A stretch of DNA of 64,000 nt, taken from Annona cherimola. Its lineage: Eukaryota; Streptophyta; Magnoliopsida; Magnoliales; Annonaceae. The notes beneath the pieces are model-generated. The model was not told the origin of the DNA. It saw nothing but the letters and a program-made list of their open reading frames with translations, and ran no database searches. The stretch covers positions 12,619,399 to 12,683,398 of the forward strand of contig CM059977.1 of the NCBI GenBank assembly GCA_030490835.1, given 5' to 3'. Below are positions 1 through 12,639 of this stretch, piece by piece. Both the position numbers and the translations under genes were made by a program. How positions within the stretch are numbered: position 1 is the first letter of the stretch; the number at the start of each line of letters is the position of its first letter.

Positions 1-3000
1 TTGGACCAAGTGCTGGAACAACAGAGGCAAAATGCCATTGACAATAGTAACTGGATCCAACTTTGCTGCTGTTTCCTAGGACTTCCTGATAAGGAGATTG
101 GAAGAGTTCCTACATTTCATCACATGCATTGTGAAGGAGATCTATTGTCTACTTGTGATTTTCATGTAAGTCTGGAAAACAATCGTTCCCTTACAAATGT
201 AGCATCTTTTTCTTATTTCCTTCTTTATTTCCCTTTGAGTGATTTCAGGTGATAATTTATGACCAGCCAGCTTGTGGCAAGCACCACTTCTCATTGAATT
301 CCTGGAAGTCTTTAGAAGATGTTGACATTATTGACAAAAGACCCAACTGGATTGATGAACTTCTTCGAAGAAAGCAGCTCTCTGACTTGGTAACACTACA
401 ATTTAGTTGTTCTGAATTTGTATCACGGTGTTCTCAATCGATGCTGCTGTAGTTGCTGTGCTTCTTACTGCTTGCTTATATCTTTGTAACCTGACCACAG
501 GATACAGTCTTTATGGCTCTCAATTCTGCAAAAGCTGCCAAGAAATTATTTAAGAACAGTCTGAGCCCTAACAGTTCATTTAAACAGCTACCAGTTATCT
601 ACATGTAATATCTTATATACTAATTGTCTTTTTTCCTTTAATGCGTCTTTTCAACCATTACAAGCAATGCTTAATAATGCATTTTCCATGTTCAGGTTGC
701 TGGCTTACATGTGGCAATCTGTTGCAGTGGTTGTGGCTTTCTTGTTCACCTTCTTCTATGGCTTTCTTTGTTTATCTCATACATTCTTGAGTCATATATC
801 AAAGTCATTTATTTACCTTATGTTAGAGAATGCATTCAGTTATGCATGGAAGAATATGCATATACGCAGCTGTCAAGTTTTATATTGGCCTATTTTTCTT
901 CAAAGTTGTGGGTCGAGGTAATTTGACAGACTGTGAACAACCCTCTATTTCTTTACAATATTTTTAGGACTGGAATCATTAATATTTTGCTTTTTGTGTT
1001 TCATTCTGTGCAATTTTCAGGTTGATATCAAGTGTGGAATATGCGCATCAAGTTGCTTTGCGCCAGCATTCCATCTGGTCTAGCATTTGCATTGACATTA
1101 TTCTGGGTAATGTTTTTGGCTGGGCACTACTACTTTATCAGAAAGCAGTGTGCTCTTGGATTTTGCACTTGACATGCAACATTACAAATAACATATTGCG
1201 CTCAGGATGTGTGTGGCTGATGGGTGTTCCAGCTGGTTTTAAGTTGAATACGGAGCTGGCTGCAGTTCTTGGCATGATCTCACTTAATGCAATTCAAATC
1301 TGGTCTACCCTCTGGTTTTTTATGGGTTTTCTCTTCCAATATTTCATTAAAGGGATTGCTTTATCTGGTATCATATTTGGGTTGACAATACCTGCTGCTT
1401 TGTGCAAAGACATACTGAAACTTGCAACATTACATCTGTATACCCTTCATTGGTTTATATCACTGGTATATTCACAGCAAATCCAGGCTTTGGCATCCCT
1501 TTGGCGTCTGTTCAGGTATTTTTTTTTAAAATATATTTAAGATGGGTTTATTGCTTGTGAATATTAATGGACTAGTTGTGACATTGGACCTCAGACATCC
1601 TTTGTCTTTACCTGCAATATTTATATTCTTCTGTGCAATGGTTCACTTTTAGGAATTATTATTTTTTTTTAAAAAACCCTTAAAATGAATTAATGAAGCG
1701 TGGATTGCTTCCACGTTGAATTTGGAAGTTTTGAGTCACACTCGTCCAAATAATGGATTAATCTTGCAATTTGGTCGTTAGATTTTACATCCACTCAGAA
1801 ATTTTCCTATTTTCGATTGAAGGTGTTGGCAAAGCTTTTTTGTTTTGGAGTATTTTATGTTCAGGTTATATTTGTTCTTTTCAACATAGTTTATATTATT
1901 TAGCCAGTAAGTCCATTAGAAAATACCCAGTTACAGATCAATGCAGGCACTGCACCTTTGATCTTATCATTTTTTAAAGTAAATCTTTCAAACTATCTGA
2001 ACTTAAAGGATAAGCTTGACTTTGAGTGGTTGGCAATCAAAGATGGGTTTCTCATGATAGACGATGTATAGCAAGCCTTCCAGTTTGATTATATAAACAA
2101 ATGATTATATAATGAAAACAATGTATGATCTTTGACAGTTTGATGACTAGGTTTTTAATTGTGCTAGTTATTTTCAATGCATGTATATCACCCTGGATTT
2201 GGATGCATATGGATGCAAACACTAATGATCAGTGGACTTTTTTCTTGTTCCTTTCTGTCTTTACTGTTATACAAGTTGCCCGAAGACGTTTTAAACAAAT
2301 AATGCAATGTTTTAACATTTTTTGGAAGGAAAGCATAGAACTAGTACCTTGGATCTTTTCTTAACTCATGATTTGTCCCTTTCCTGATTCTTAATGATTT
2401 CTGTGCCACAGTTGACTGATCCTTTGTAAATTGCTGGTAGAGGTCGCAAATGGAATCCTCTTCGGCAGCGACTTGACAGCTATGAGTACAATGTGGAGCA
2501 ACATGTTGTTGGGTCTCTGCTCTTCACACCTCTACTGCTGCTGCTTCCAACAACTACTGTCTTCTACATTTTCTTTAGCTTGACAAATGTGACTATCAGT
2601 TTTATCTCTTTCTTCATTGAAGTCACAATTTCGGTTCTGCATGCTACCCCTTATGCTGAAATTTTCCTCTGGATGTGGAGGCCAAGAAGATTCCCCTCTG
2701 GAGTATGGTTTCAACTTTTATCAGGTCAGAATAACAATATACTTACTCTGAGAAGTTTTATTCCCCATTATGAAGGTTAGTTGCTATCTAATACACAAGA
2801 TTTGATGGCAGAGAAGAATCATCACAAGGATACAAGTGATGCGGTTTCTATTCTTCACAGCAATTTTGCTACCTTTGGTGAGATGATTTGCTACTACCCA
2901 AATATCAGAATATCTTCATTGTTGGCTCAAATACTCCTCATCTGAACAGAATCTCAAAGAAAATTTTAGGCAATTCATACATTTTGGGTTGCAAGAATTA

Positions 3001-4486
3001 GTAATCAGAAGTATCTACCTAAGTAGGACCAGATGACAGAGAAGAATCATCAAAGATACAAGAGAAGCAGTTTCAAAGCATGATCCGTAGACTATAAATT
3101 TTTACATCAATCCTCTTATTGATAATGGTCTAAATAATTATAAAATGTTTAAATAATGATCTGCTTTCTCTTAATTTATGACATTGAGGGACTAATTTCG
3201 TAACTTTGAAAATTGACATTGTTCCAAACGAATTAGTTACAGTCCTGTATCTCCTTCTAACTGAAAGGCATGCATTCTAGGCTGTTAGCATTGTAGTACC
3301 AGCCTGATGTGTTGGAGACGAGACTTCTGTAATTGCTATGGATTCACTTCTCTTTTCAGATTGCTCTTAATTCAAGAGTATGGAATTCCCATTTAAAAAA
3401 TTTGTAATGGACAGCAATCTTCCTTAATGAGTTAACAACTTATTGCCAGGATCTACTTGTTACTATTGCATGTCACATGTAATGTAAAGGACTGATCACT
3501 GCAACTAGGTTACTGGGGAACTGGGTGGAGATTTCCCTTGCTAAGGGATCCAATGCTTCCTTGTTATTTGGGACTTGGTGTATCGTCTAAAGTTTGATTA
3601 TGTTGTTTCAACTGATAAGAAGTCCATAGTCCAGTTTTGTGTCAGAAGAGTTGGAAGGCACTTTGTTTTCTCACATGTTCAGTCTCCTCCTGCAGGACAA
3701 CTTATCTTCCCACACTACAGGAATGTCTTTCGTGGGATTACGCCTGCCTGTATTGTTTCATTTACATATGGAATCTTGAGTGGCCGAAGGTAATCTCGTC
3801 CTTTTGATTTTCGTCAAGTTTTTCTTTTGATTTGGTACCTTAAACTTCAAGGTTTCTTTTCCCTTGCATTTCTCTGTTTGATTTGAATAGCCCAATCTAT
3901 AAAGTAGATAATCGGAGCATTTTGGAATTTTCTATGAAAGGATGTGGGTCTGCAAATTGGAAAGGGCCTGTGATATTTGCCGTATCTATAATGCACGGTT
4001 CTATATATTTTAGTTTCCTTTTACCTTTTCCTTTTTTTGTTGCAACATGTCAACTTCTGTACCCTTTCTGTGAAGGAATTTCATTCTGGTTTCAGTCCCT
4101 GGAGAAGTGGCTCACGAGTACAAGTTGAGGCTATGAATGCCAGCTTCCAATGGTTCTAGAAGGTGTCTGTTTTGGTACTTGAGTAGCTGTGGTGTCCTCT
4201 ACATTACTGCATATTCTGAGTGTTGTATTCCACTTGAATTGACTCGTGATGATGTTTCATTTACCTCCAGAGTGGAGGAACTTCAAACCGGCTAGTCCAG
4301 CCATTCTAACGTTTCCTATATGATTCAAAATTTCATCTAAATGCATACTTGATATTTTTCTTCTACAGAATCCCATCCACTTTGGGAGCTGGACTACCTT
4401 CAACAATGCCGTGGGTTTCATTCCACTTCATGGAGTATTGGCGACTCTGTCTTGATTCAGCTGTCTCCATGGGACAGGGCACATAA
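1..4486 (+). CDS. GPI1: GPI1/PIG-Q family subunit of the GPI-GlcNAc transferase, 5'-truncated by the window edge
   Basis: The product belongs to the Gpi1/PIG-Q family, a multi-pass ER membrane subunit of the complex that transfers GlcNAc to phosphatidylinositol, the first step of GPI-anchor synthesis. I read nine exons: 1-165, 249-389, 501-604, 696-917, 1021-1515, 2441-2724, 2800-2877, 3696-3789 and 4369-4486. All have GT donors and AG acceptors, and they join in one frame to give 566 residues ending at TAA 4484-4486. Hydrophobic segments fall at about residues 138-163, 229-250, 285-360 and 395-450 of the visible part. Family-like motifs include RGRKWNPLRQRLDSYEY at the start of exon 6, ILHSNF in exon 7, FPHYRNVFRG in exon 8 and IPSTLGAGLPSTMPW in exon 9. 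The N-terminus and promoter lie upstream of the window. The 75-nt intron 2725-2799 has a weak GTCAGA donor and is the least certain junction. Family assignment is from remembered motifs, not a search. Confidence 0.85.
3031..3078 (+). repeat. Decayed partial copy of GPI1 exon 7 inside the following intron
   Basis: Positions 3031-3078 resemble the first half of exon 7 (from 2804): both read as GATG, one base, CAGAGAAGAATCATCA, then a diverged AAGGATACAAG stretch. The copy has lost bases and has no good donor, so it is probably not spliced in. It lies about 150 bp downstream of exon 7 in the same orientation, which fits a local tandem duplication. Confidence 0.6.
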
Positions 4487-5447
4487 ACAATGTCCAAGAT
4501 ATCAGACCTAAAATTTTCCATTGTTTGTGGTGCTTGATTCAGATTATTTGGCATTTAGTTGACCTAATCAGTTGCCTAATCATTGATCCATTTTGAGCAA
4601 AGGAAGGATTATTTCTTCATAGGTTCTAGCTTAAGCTTTAACAATATCTGTCCATTTTATGTTATATGTATAGGTTCCATTGGATTGTATGTGGACATGC
4701 ACTCTTTCAGCACAGATGTAGAGATGTAATGACTTTCTTTCTATTCTTCAATCCTTTGATTAGTTTGTGCAAGCTTTTTGGTTTAGTTGACTCACTGAGG
4801 GATGGTGATATGATGGTGTTTAGGCGAAGGCTTCAACTAAAGAAATCCAGTACACATTGTTTAGGTGTTCCATACCTTCTCAGCAGTGCCCAAATGCATG
4901 CCAAATGCTGGGAGCATGAAAATTATTCCATTGATATGGACTATCAAGACGAGTCGTCACGTGCTTGAATGATCGCCGGGAAAGTTGACTAAAAAGAGCT
5001 CTTCGGGTACACCGGACTTGTAATTCTATTGGTCATTGAGAAAAGAGAAAAGAGAAAAGATTTAAAATATGAAAACCATAAATAGGAGAGAAAGAAGAAA
5101 TGATGTACAAGGTAAGAGAGACTAATTGAGCATGAAGTGAGTAAAAACAAAAATGGTAGATGTTTTGAATGAAAATATAGAAAATAATTGAAAATGCGGA
5201 TAATAAGTTAACAACACTAAAAAGTGAAATATAAGCCATGTTTCAAATGAATTTAAAGTAAATAAATGGTCAATTCAGCATCTAATTGATAAACATTTGC
5301 ATCCAAAAATGTTTTTTTGAGTCACCAGTATCGTACAATAAATAACTGAACCGCCCTCCCAACGAAAACTTACAGTGCAAAGACGGGGGGCAACGACGCC
5401 CGCTTCCCACCTCCCAACATGCCTGCAGCCGATCGATAAACGTAGCC
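4487..5447 (+). other. GPI1 3' flank and DUF455 promoter region
   Basis: About 960 bp between two genes on the same strand. The first part is presumably the GPI1 3' untranslated region. The open frame at 4666-4968 (100 codons) has no recognisable protein and no clear splice link to GPI1. A purine-rich GAGAAAA repeat lies at 5038-5060. From about 5350 the base composition shifts to GC-rich, as expected for the promoter and leader of the next gene. No obvious TATA box was found. Confidence 0.5.
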
Positions 5448-7151
5448 ATGAGCTTGCACGCCAGTGAGGAGCGGCGGCGGCAGCCGCAGACGCTTGTTGA
5501 AGCTGCCCTGCGGGTCCTCACAACAGCCGATCCTGTGGAGAAAGCCAGGCTTGGAGACGCTGCTGCCAAACGTTGGCTTGATGGCGCCATCTCCAAACCT
5601 TACGACGCTTCCATTCGTCTCCCTGTTCCCGACCGACCCTCTAGGCTTTCCAACGTAACTACCTCTCCTTCCGCGTTCACGGTTTCGCCAAATGGCACTT
5701 GCATGCGCATTTGATGTCGCTTCTCATGTGTTTGATGAAATGCCTCCCGTAGGTCAAACTCCTCTCTCCTCAGCTCATGCCCAAGCTTGGGAAAGCTGGA
5801 AGCCTTCAAAGCAGGCAGGCGATCCTTCACAGCCTTGTGCACACTGAGAGCTGGGCCATCGATTTGTCTTGGGTGAGATGTTGTCTTTGTCTTGCGTTTG
5901 GGTTTCGTTTTCTTGTTGCTTTTCTCATTTTTTTTCCCTTGCTGTCTCGTTGGCAGGATATAATTGCCCGCTTTGGTCAGCAGGAGGTGATGCCAATGGA
6001 ATTTTTCACTGACTTCGTTAGGGTGGCGCAGGACGAAGGCCGGCACTTCACTCTGCTTGCTGCCCGTCTCCAGGAGCTGGGTTCTTACTACGGAGCATTC
6101 CCGGCTCATGATGGCCTCTGGGATTCTGCCATTGCAACCTCAAGGAGTCTACTAGCTCGTCTTGCCGTTGAGCATTGCGTTCATGAGGTGAAAATGGTTC
6201 CCCTCTTCCCTGCCATTTTGTCCATTCTGATTTTATTCCCATAGTCTTTTCAATCCACGAGGTGAATATTCCATAAATTTCAATGTTAGCGCTTTTGTGT
6301 CTTAATTACAAAAATCATTCTTGGTTCTGCTTGGGCCAGGATGTTTCTACACATGTATAGAGGGGCACATCCTAACTTGGTAGTGCGAAAAAAAAAAAAA
6401 AATTCTGTAGCAAATAGCAATGTCCTGATGATGATGTTGAAGGTTTGGATTATGACTTGGCTTGATTATATTTTTATCATTATGACGTAGATCAGGTTCA
6501 ACCCGCTACCTTAGTATGAGCGGCTTAGAGCTGTTGCATTTTCAGTTACAAAAAATCAGGCTTACTCGTTTAAATTAATTTGGAAAACAAGTTCACTAGG
6601 TCAGTTGGGTGACCTTTTGACTCCTCCCATTGGGTTCGCTAATCTGATGATATCATGATTGTATATTAGCTTTCTGCATAACCGACTCATAAACTTAAAA
6701 GCAGGGTCGAGGGCTCGATGTTCTGCCCACCACTATCTCCCGTTTCCGCAATGGAGGAGATGACTGTACCGCAGAGCTGTTGGAGACTGTAGTTTATCCA
6801 GAAGAGATAACCCACTGCGCAGCAGGCATAAAATGGTTTAAATATCTTTGCCTGAGGACTAGGGATTTGAAATCCATTCCTGACATGACTGCAGGAGAAA
6901 AAGAGCCCTTGGAAGACAAGCAAGTCATTGAGGAAAATAGTGCAGTGAGGTCTTCATGCCAACCATCTGAAGACCTGGCAGCATTTGAGAGTAATGAGGA
7001 TGAGGCTGTGATTCAGACTTTCCACGCCACTGTTAGGGCATATTTTAGAGGTCCACTCAAGCCTCCTTTCAATGCAGCAGCCCGGAAAGCCGCTGGATTT
7101 GGAACTCATTGGTATGAACCTCTTGCTTTCAAGGCAGTAGAACTGAAATAG
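5448..7151 (+). CDS. DUF455 family protein, ferritin-like fold, probable di-iron protein
   Basis: Exons are 5448-5654, 5753-5872, 5957-6187 and 6705-7151. They join in frame to give 334 residues with a TAG stop; all splice sites are GT-AG. The start ATG at 5448 opens a GC-rich exon. The protein matches my memory of the DUF455 family (Pfam PF04305), placed in the ferritin-like superfamily and known in bacteria and plants. Candidate metal ligands follow the two-fold E...ExxH pattern: Glu101 in HTESW, Glu136 and His139 in QDEGRH, Glu181 or Glu186 in VEHCVHE, and Glu220 and His223 in EEITH. The metal site therefore looks intact. The C-terminal 110 residues hold an acidic linker and a conserved-looking end (FGTHWYEPL). 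The substrate and cellular role are unknown. I see no transit peptide. Glycine 187 at the exon 3/4 junction stands where I recall alanine in relatives; an alternative acceptor is possible but would break the frame. Confidence 0.85.
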
Positions 7152-8008
7152 TGGCAGGAGTCTACTCCAATGCAGAGCAAGGTGTGGGAATTTTCACAAG
7201 ATTTCTATTGAATATTCATCCAAAAACTGTCAATTGAAATGTATGGTGATATTACTTTTGCTTTCTTATTTTAATGTTTCTTACTTTTGGGAGGCTGGTC
7301 AGCTTTCTTAGGTTTGAACCGTAGACCAACGTTCAATCCACTTTCTAAAACTTCAAGCCTTATCCTAACTCATTAATAAATTTGGGTTGTGTTGTGGGTT
7401 GAACTTGGGTTGAAAATTAGGGTTGAAGTAATTGAGCTAGTTAAAATTATATCGCTATACTGGAGCTTATGTGACAGGTTGGTGCTACTTTTATATATAA
7501 ATGTTAAACTAAACTAGTTATTAAAACAAACCGGGGACTGCATGTTAAGTGGTTAAAATTTTCCTAATCATTAGCTCTCCAGCATTTTCCAGCCTTTGAA
7601 TGTTTTAAGCCGATTTGGGAGTATGGGTCTGTATTGGCATTTCCCTGATGGTTTTTTCATTATTTAAAAAATATATATATATAAAAAATTCTAGATGATA
7701 CTATCAGGGCCCAGGCGGACTGTTTACGCCAGAATCTAGACTTTCGGCTTTTATTCGTGGTCGCCGTAAAGTAAGAAAATATCAATGTTTTCAGACGCTT
7801 GAATGCAAAGTGAAATAGGACTTTAGTTAACATTAAATTCTCTCAAAATCTAGGTGGTTGTTCGTAGCCCTTTCGTATTTACTTCAATGTCTATTAGGCC
7901 CTTGCAAAACGAGACCCAAAGGGTGATTTCTTCAAGCTTTTAAGACATTCACTGCACACCACAAGTAGATTGTTTTTTTAATTTTATAATCGTGTTATCC
8001 ACCTTGGA
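7152..8008. other. Intergenic, AT-rich, no gene
   Basis: Downstream of the DUF455 gene. The first 200 bp are presumably its 3' untranslated region. A short (TA)n run lies at about 7670-7685. I recognise no coding region or transposon here. Confidence 0.5.
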
Positions 8009-8168
8009 GGGCCAGCCTGGGCTCAATGGTAAGAGTTGCTGCCTTTGGACATGCTATAAGACATGGGAAACAAGAGTCTCTTTCTAAATGAAAGAGTAAG
8101 ACTGCACATTTGGATGCCCTTCTCTGGACCCGCAATCTGTGAGAGGTCTATGCAAGGCTGGCTCTGTG
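8009..8168 (+). mobile_element. Degenerate Au SINE
   Basis: The head GGCCAGCCTGGGCTCAATGG followed by TAAG and a TGCTGCCTTTGG stretch matches my memory of the Au SINE, a tRNA-derived family spread across angiosperms. Later blocks also correspond: GAAACAAGAGTCTCTT, the TAAGACTGC block, the CCCTTCTCTGGACCC block, and the GGCTGGCTCTG end. The internal box B is eroded. No target-site duplication was recognised. The copy is old and probably inactive. Confidence 0.75.
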
Positions 8169-8463
8169 GTATAAATAGTATCAAAACAACCTAGATGCTC
8201 TAGGAGGACTATTTAGTTGGCCGAACTACATCTAAAGGTGTTTGGCACTTGGGTGCGGTCAGGGTCCTTGTTGTCGATCCCATTATGAGATAAGAACCGC
8301 TACTCGACCACTGTTGGATCCTTCAAATCGGCTTCCCCGGATCTTAATGACTGGTCGGGATTGTTCGTCATAATGCAAGCAATTGTCAGAGAATCCGCGA
8401 AAACTTTTCCAATTTTTGTTCAACTAAGTATTGTCCTTTTACATCAAAAAAAAAAAAAAAAAA
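8169..8463 (+). repeat. Unassigned segment ending in a long poly(A) tract
   Basis: A mixed-composition segment of about 270 bp ends in a run of about 20 A at 8444-8463, as a 5'-truncated LINE or other retroposed RNA would. No matching target-site duplication was found. The next 130 bp (8464-8600) contain a stretch that, read on the minus strand, resembles a tRNA-like SINE head (box B-like AGTTTCAATCAC). Both readings are tentative. Confidence 0.3.
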
Positions 8464-8600
8464 AGTATCTACAAGAGACCCCTCTGAAAAATGGGAGACA
8501 AGCTCTCCCCCACCGTGATTGAAACTGGGACATTTGGCGTACAGGCCTAGAGGTGAGCACCACTTATGCTACGTATTTCTCGTAGATATGGGCGAAGGCG

Positions 8601-9173
8601 GCCCTCTCCTCGAGATGGAATTTTTGAGATTCAAGACGGTGAATGCGCTTCCGACCACAGATGCAGCTGCGTCCTGATGAGTAGTTATCTTTCGACGTTA
8701 GATTATAAAAATTTACTTGCATTTGACTATAAGCAGCGAAATTTTATCTAAATAATTATCATTATTTGTAACTAAATGTAACAGCTTCAAGCAGTATGAC
8801 ATTTGGTTATACTTAACTACACGCCACTGCCCTTAGGCCTTAGGCAGCCAAATTGAGACACACGCACACACGTTAATTTCTGTAGTAAAAAATGACTGTA
8901 GTAAAAAATGATTAATTATATGATCCAACTTCTCCAACCTTCGTAGCAAGCACTATCTGGCTCCCATCTGCTGAATCCGAACCAAACCTAATAATTGCAC
9001 TTATTTAACTTATCTTAATTACTTAGCACCCTGGCCAGAACTAGAGGCATCTGCAAGCACCCAACCCAATGCTGATAAAAATCAAGGATTTGGTTGCTTG
9101 CGAGTTGCGATGGGGTCTTTCTTGAACGAAAGTCGCATGACACACCTCTCTCCCCGAATACACTTGATTATTT

Positions 9174-9218
<45 letters not shown>

Positions 9219-10042
9219 TATGTATATTCATGGGGTTCCAAATCTTGTGAAGTCCATTGGCACCGGTAAATTAGGCTGATTGAAGTGCATGTCAGGAGGG
9301 ATTGTGCATCAGTGGCGTTGTTGTTCCAGAGCAGCATGGTAATTATGCACCAACAAGTCTCGCAACCCTAGTGATTCATGGAAGAAGGAAAGTCACAGAG
9401 ACAGCAGGGCGCCATCAACGCCCGAGCTAGGGAGTTCAGCTGTCAATTCCTATGTAGGCCACTGTGCGAGTAACCCATGAAGATGATCTCATCCGTTCTT
9501 TATATGACCTATGATTTTCAGAACTACAACAGTTAATTTTCTATTTATAGCATGGTATAAACCATAAGGCTAGCTAGCTCCTGTTTCACCAGAAATAAGG
9601 GTTGGCCCAGTTGCTGCTTTACCTCATTCTCCCATGCTTGCTTCTCGCCATTTGCTGTCAAACAAATAATCAATGATTATCACTGCAACTTTGGGTCTGA
9701 TTGTCTGGCAACCACGCATATCTCATACATTCATCTGCTTCTTATCCATATGCCACTCGCTGCTGGAACATCAACGCTACATGCTTTATACACTGATCTC
9801 ATCCATTTAAATTATGTTCAGTGTTATTTATTTTCTACGAAGGAAGTATTCGTTGCATTATAAAAATAATAACAATAGAAATTAATGATTTACCATTGGA
9901 ATTTCCATGTATAAGAACCCATTTATGAGTATATAGAACTTATCGTGATTTACGTAATAATAAAGTAGATGATTGACCAGTTATCTTATAATATAATACT
10001 GCAGGGTTCTTAATTAGGATCAGAAAATAACTTAGAAAATGA
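8601..10042. other. Intergenic, AT-rich, no gene
   Basis: No recognisable coding sequence. It contains the dinucleotide repeat listed at 9173-9218 and low-complexity AT sequence. The short open frames at 8566-8751 and 9094-9279 show no protein-like conservation that I can recognise. Confidence 0.5.
9173..9218. repeat. Compound (CT)n(AT)n microsatellite
   Basis: About 12 CT units run directly into about 11 AT units. It lies in intergenic DNA and would be a likely polymorphic marker. Confidence 0.9.
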
Positions 10043-10223
10043 GGGTAAGCATGGAGCTTCTACTCTTGCGGCAAATATTAAATCATCACTCATGTTTCTC
10101 TCAATTCAGCTTTCCTACTGCTTAAATCTTTCATTGAAAAAATCTAAATACAGAGCCTTATATATAGATAGTATTTTACTGACCGATATACGAAAGTATT
10201 TTTAATACAAAATTTGTATTTAG
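10043..10223 (+). repeat. Copy 1 of a ~180-bp direct repeat
   Basis: Begins GGGTAAGCATGGAGCTTCT and repeats at 11073-11253, an offset of 1030 bp. Shared blocks include GGCAAATATTAAATCATCAC, TCATGTTTCTCTCAATTCA, GCCTTATA and TAGATAG. The spacing and size could fit the two LTRs of a tiny TRIM-type element, but clear TG...CA ends and a primer-binding site were not seen. A simple segmental duplication is equally possible. Confidence 0.6.
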
Positions 10224-10440
10224 ATAGGGTCATGCACAATGATACTGGTAAGAAAAATGAAAAGATTTTTAGGATAATATAAATAGTGTTAAATAGAATG
10301 AATAAAATAAATATTTCATCAACTGTCAAGGTTTTAAAAATGTATAAAGTCATATAAAAGAAAGATTCCACATAAGCAAAACCCATATATATCTTATGTT
10401 AAATATAAATAGAAAATCAAGTTCGGATTTACTTAGCTTT

Positions 10441-10491
10441 AACCTTAACTCGATTTATTTATAAAAAAAAAAAAAACCTTAATTCGATTTA
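10441..10491 (+). repeat. Poly(A) micro-insertion flanked by a 17-bp direct repeat
   Basis: AACCTTAACTCGATTTA (10441-10457) and AACCTTAATTCGATTTA (10475-10491) differ at one base and flank only TTTAT plus a run of A. This looks like a target-site duplication around an insertion that is almost nothing but a poly(A) tail. Confidence 0.6.
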
Positions 10492-11072
10492 AAGATTGCG
10501 TTCATCCGGGTTTGAGCCTTATTAAAATAACGTTTTTTTCTTGGGTTTAATGGGCTGAGTTCAAGCTCAGCCCAAATTGTTCTTTCACAGTTTGTTTAAT
10601 ACGAAAAATGTAATAAATGTAAATTCTATATTGCTACTTATTTCGTATAAATGTATTCATCCCACGTTAAAATATATTATTTATTATTTCTTTTTTATAA
10701 TAATATCGAATATTCTTTTCTCGAATATATCATTTCTTTGAAAATTGATGATTCAATTCTCACCATAAGCATGGATGTTTCATGCTTATCCTTGGTTTTT
10801 TATTTTAAAATACGTTGCTTTAAATTAAAATTATTTATCATGCTGAATACATCTTTTTTTGTGCTATCAAAAATAATTTTTATTGAAAATTTATATTTCA
10901 TAAAAAATAGTACATTCTGAGTAAATATATAAATATTGAAATTCAGAAACAAAATATATGCTGCAACCATAATATATAAAAGTCGGCAACATATAATTTT
11001 TAAAATCATAAATAAGTACATATGAATAAACGTGATAAATAAATAATTTAAATTTAAAATATACTCAGTGAA
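10492..11072. other. Very AT-rich spacer between the two direct repeats
   Basis: No gene was recognised. The short overlapping open frames on both strands (such as 10651-10920 and 10800-11123) are products of AT-rich, low-complexity sequence. Confidence 0.4.
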
Positions 11073-11253
11073 GGGTAAGCATGGAGCTTCTAGACCTATG
11101 GCAAATATTAAATCATCACTCATGTTTCTCTCAATTCACCTCTCGTGATGCTTAAATATTTCGTTAAAAAATTTAATTACGTAGCCTTATACGTAGATAG
11201 CATTTTATTTATCAACATACGAAATTTCATTTTTAACACAATATTTTATTCAG
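11073..11253 (+). repeat. Copy 2 of a ~180-bp direct repeat
   Basis: Partner of 10043-10223, in the same orientation. It differs by scattered substitutions and small indels, so the duplication is not recent. Confidence 0.6.
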
Positions 11254-11689
11254 TAAAGCTCATAAATTAAGTGTAAATATCTCTATATTAATACTATATA
11301 TATGCTCCGCATTTTTTTTTAAAAAAAATCGTATTAATCTGGCTAAAGATTTATGGCTCTATGTATCCGCCAAAACCCCGCTTAAGAACTTATTTGCCAT
11401 AATAAGACATGTTAAGAGTGAGAGAGATTTCCTTGATCTCTGATGATTTGGTTATGTGAAGCTTTCGTCAAAACCATGATTAGAAATTCTTGCATGACAA
11501 CTCATCACGCTTTCTAATCCCGACGTGACCATCGGAAGACAAAATCTTTTCTTGCCAGCCATTTACATATCAATCCCGATAACTTTTTTCTCTGCCGCCC
11601 ATGCATCCCACCCCATCTCATCCATCCAATATTTAATTAATTTTCCAAAACCTTAATTTGCCTCTCTCTCTCTCTCTCAGCAGTATCTC

Positions 11690-11958
11690 AACCACTTGCT
11701 CGGTTGGTCACAGCAGTATCTCATCGAACTTTAGTGATTGTTGTTTGTAGATTCAAATCCCAAGAGGTGATATTTTCGACCGGTTGTTGATTCAGAAGCA
11801 GCAACCTTCTTTATTATATTTAGGAGCTGGTAGTCTTTTTTATTCATATTTAAGAGTTTGTTGTTTTTATTTAGAAAAATTATAAGAACTGTCTTAGAAC
11901 TTAATTATAATATGAGTTCAGATATGATATATATATACATGCACACATTAATAAAGAA
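11690..11958 (+). mobile_element. tRNA-derived SINE
   Basis: A box A-like GCTCGGTTGG stretch and a box B-like AGATTCAAATCCC are followed by a body and a 3' tail (AATTATAATATGAG... then ATATATACATG... AATAAAG). The tail matches that of the SINEs at 17.9, 39.3 and 46.6 kb. A 13-bp motif CAGCAGTATCTCA occurs twice, 33 bp apart, at the 5' end. Target-site duplication not resolved. Confidence 0.6.
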
Positions 11959-12449
11959 AAGTCACAAGTAACTGCAAACTCACATCTATATTTGTAGCTG
12001 TGAAAATCGCACGTGCGCCCTCGATCGGCAAAGGCGGGCTACCTGTAGCAGGCTTCCAGCTGCTATCAATTCCATCCTTCATTGGTCTCGCATGCATTCA
12101 TATAGTGTAGAGCTTAAACTCCAGCCAATTCATCATCACTTCAATTGTCTCAAGCCTCAACCGCAACATGTGATTTGCTTTCGCTAGGCCTTTATAAATA
12201 TGTGCCGGTCATGTATGCGCTTTGCAGCTCGCCGAAAAGTTTATATTTTCTATATTTTTATCTATGTGTAGGCTCCACTTTTTTTATTATTATTTTTTTT
12301 TATCGGTTATCATGTCAACATCACATTTTTATCTTTTTACACATTTTTTATTTTCTAAAAAAAATGTGTTGATTTAGGTAGGATTCACGTATTCATAAAA
12401 ATGTGTATGAATATAAGACATGTAAAATTGGACATGATAGGCGATCTTC

Positions 12450-12639
12450 AGACAAGCTCACATGTTTATAAAATACTTTGTTGGTAGTAAGAAAAATTAT
12501 AAAAATACTTGAGCTAGATTCGGAAGATGAAATAAGATAAGATGTATGAATTTTCAAGCTTCATTTGTAATATGAGTTGATATGTATTATTGTAAAACTG
12601 TTCAAAAAAAAAAAAAAAAAAAAAGACAAGCTCACATGT
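12450..12639 (+). mobile_element. 5'-truncated retroposon with poly(A) tail and 16-bp target-site duplication
   Basis: AGACAAGCTCACATGT occurs perfectly at 12450-12465 and 12624-12639. Between the copies lie about 137 bp and a run of about 20 A. The 3' end (TTTGTAATATGAGTTG...) resembles the shared tail of the local SINEs, so this is probably a 5'-truncated SINE copy. The perfect duplication suggests a fairly recent insertion. Confidence 0.75.
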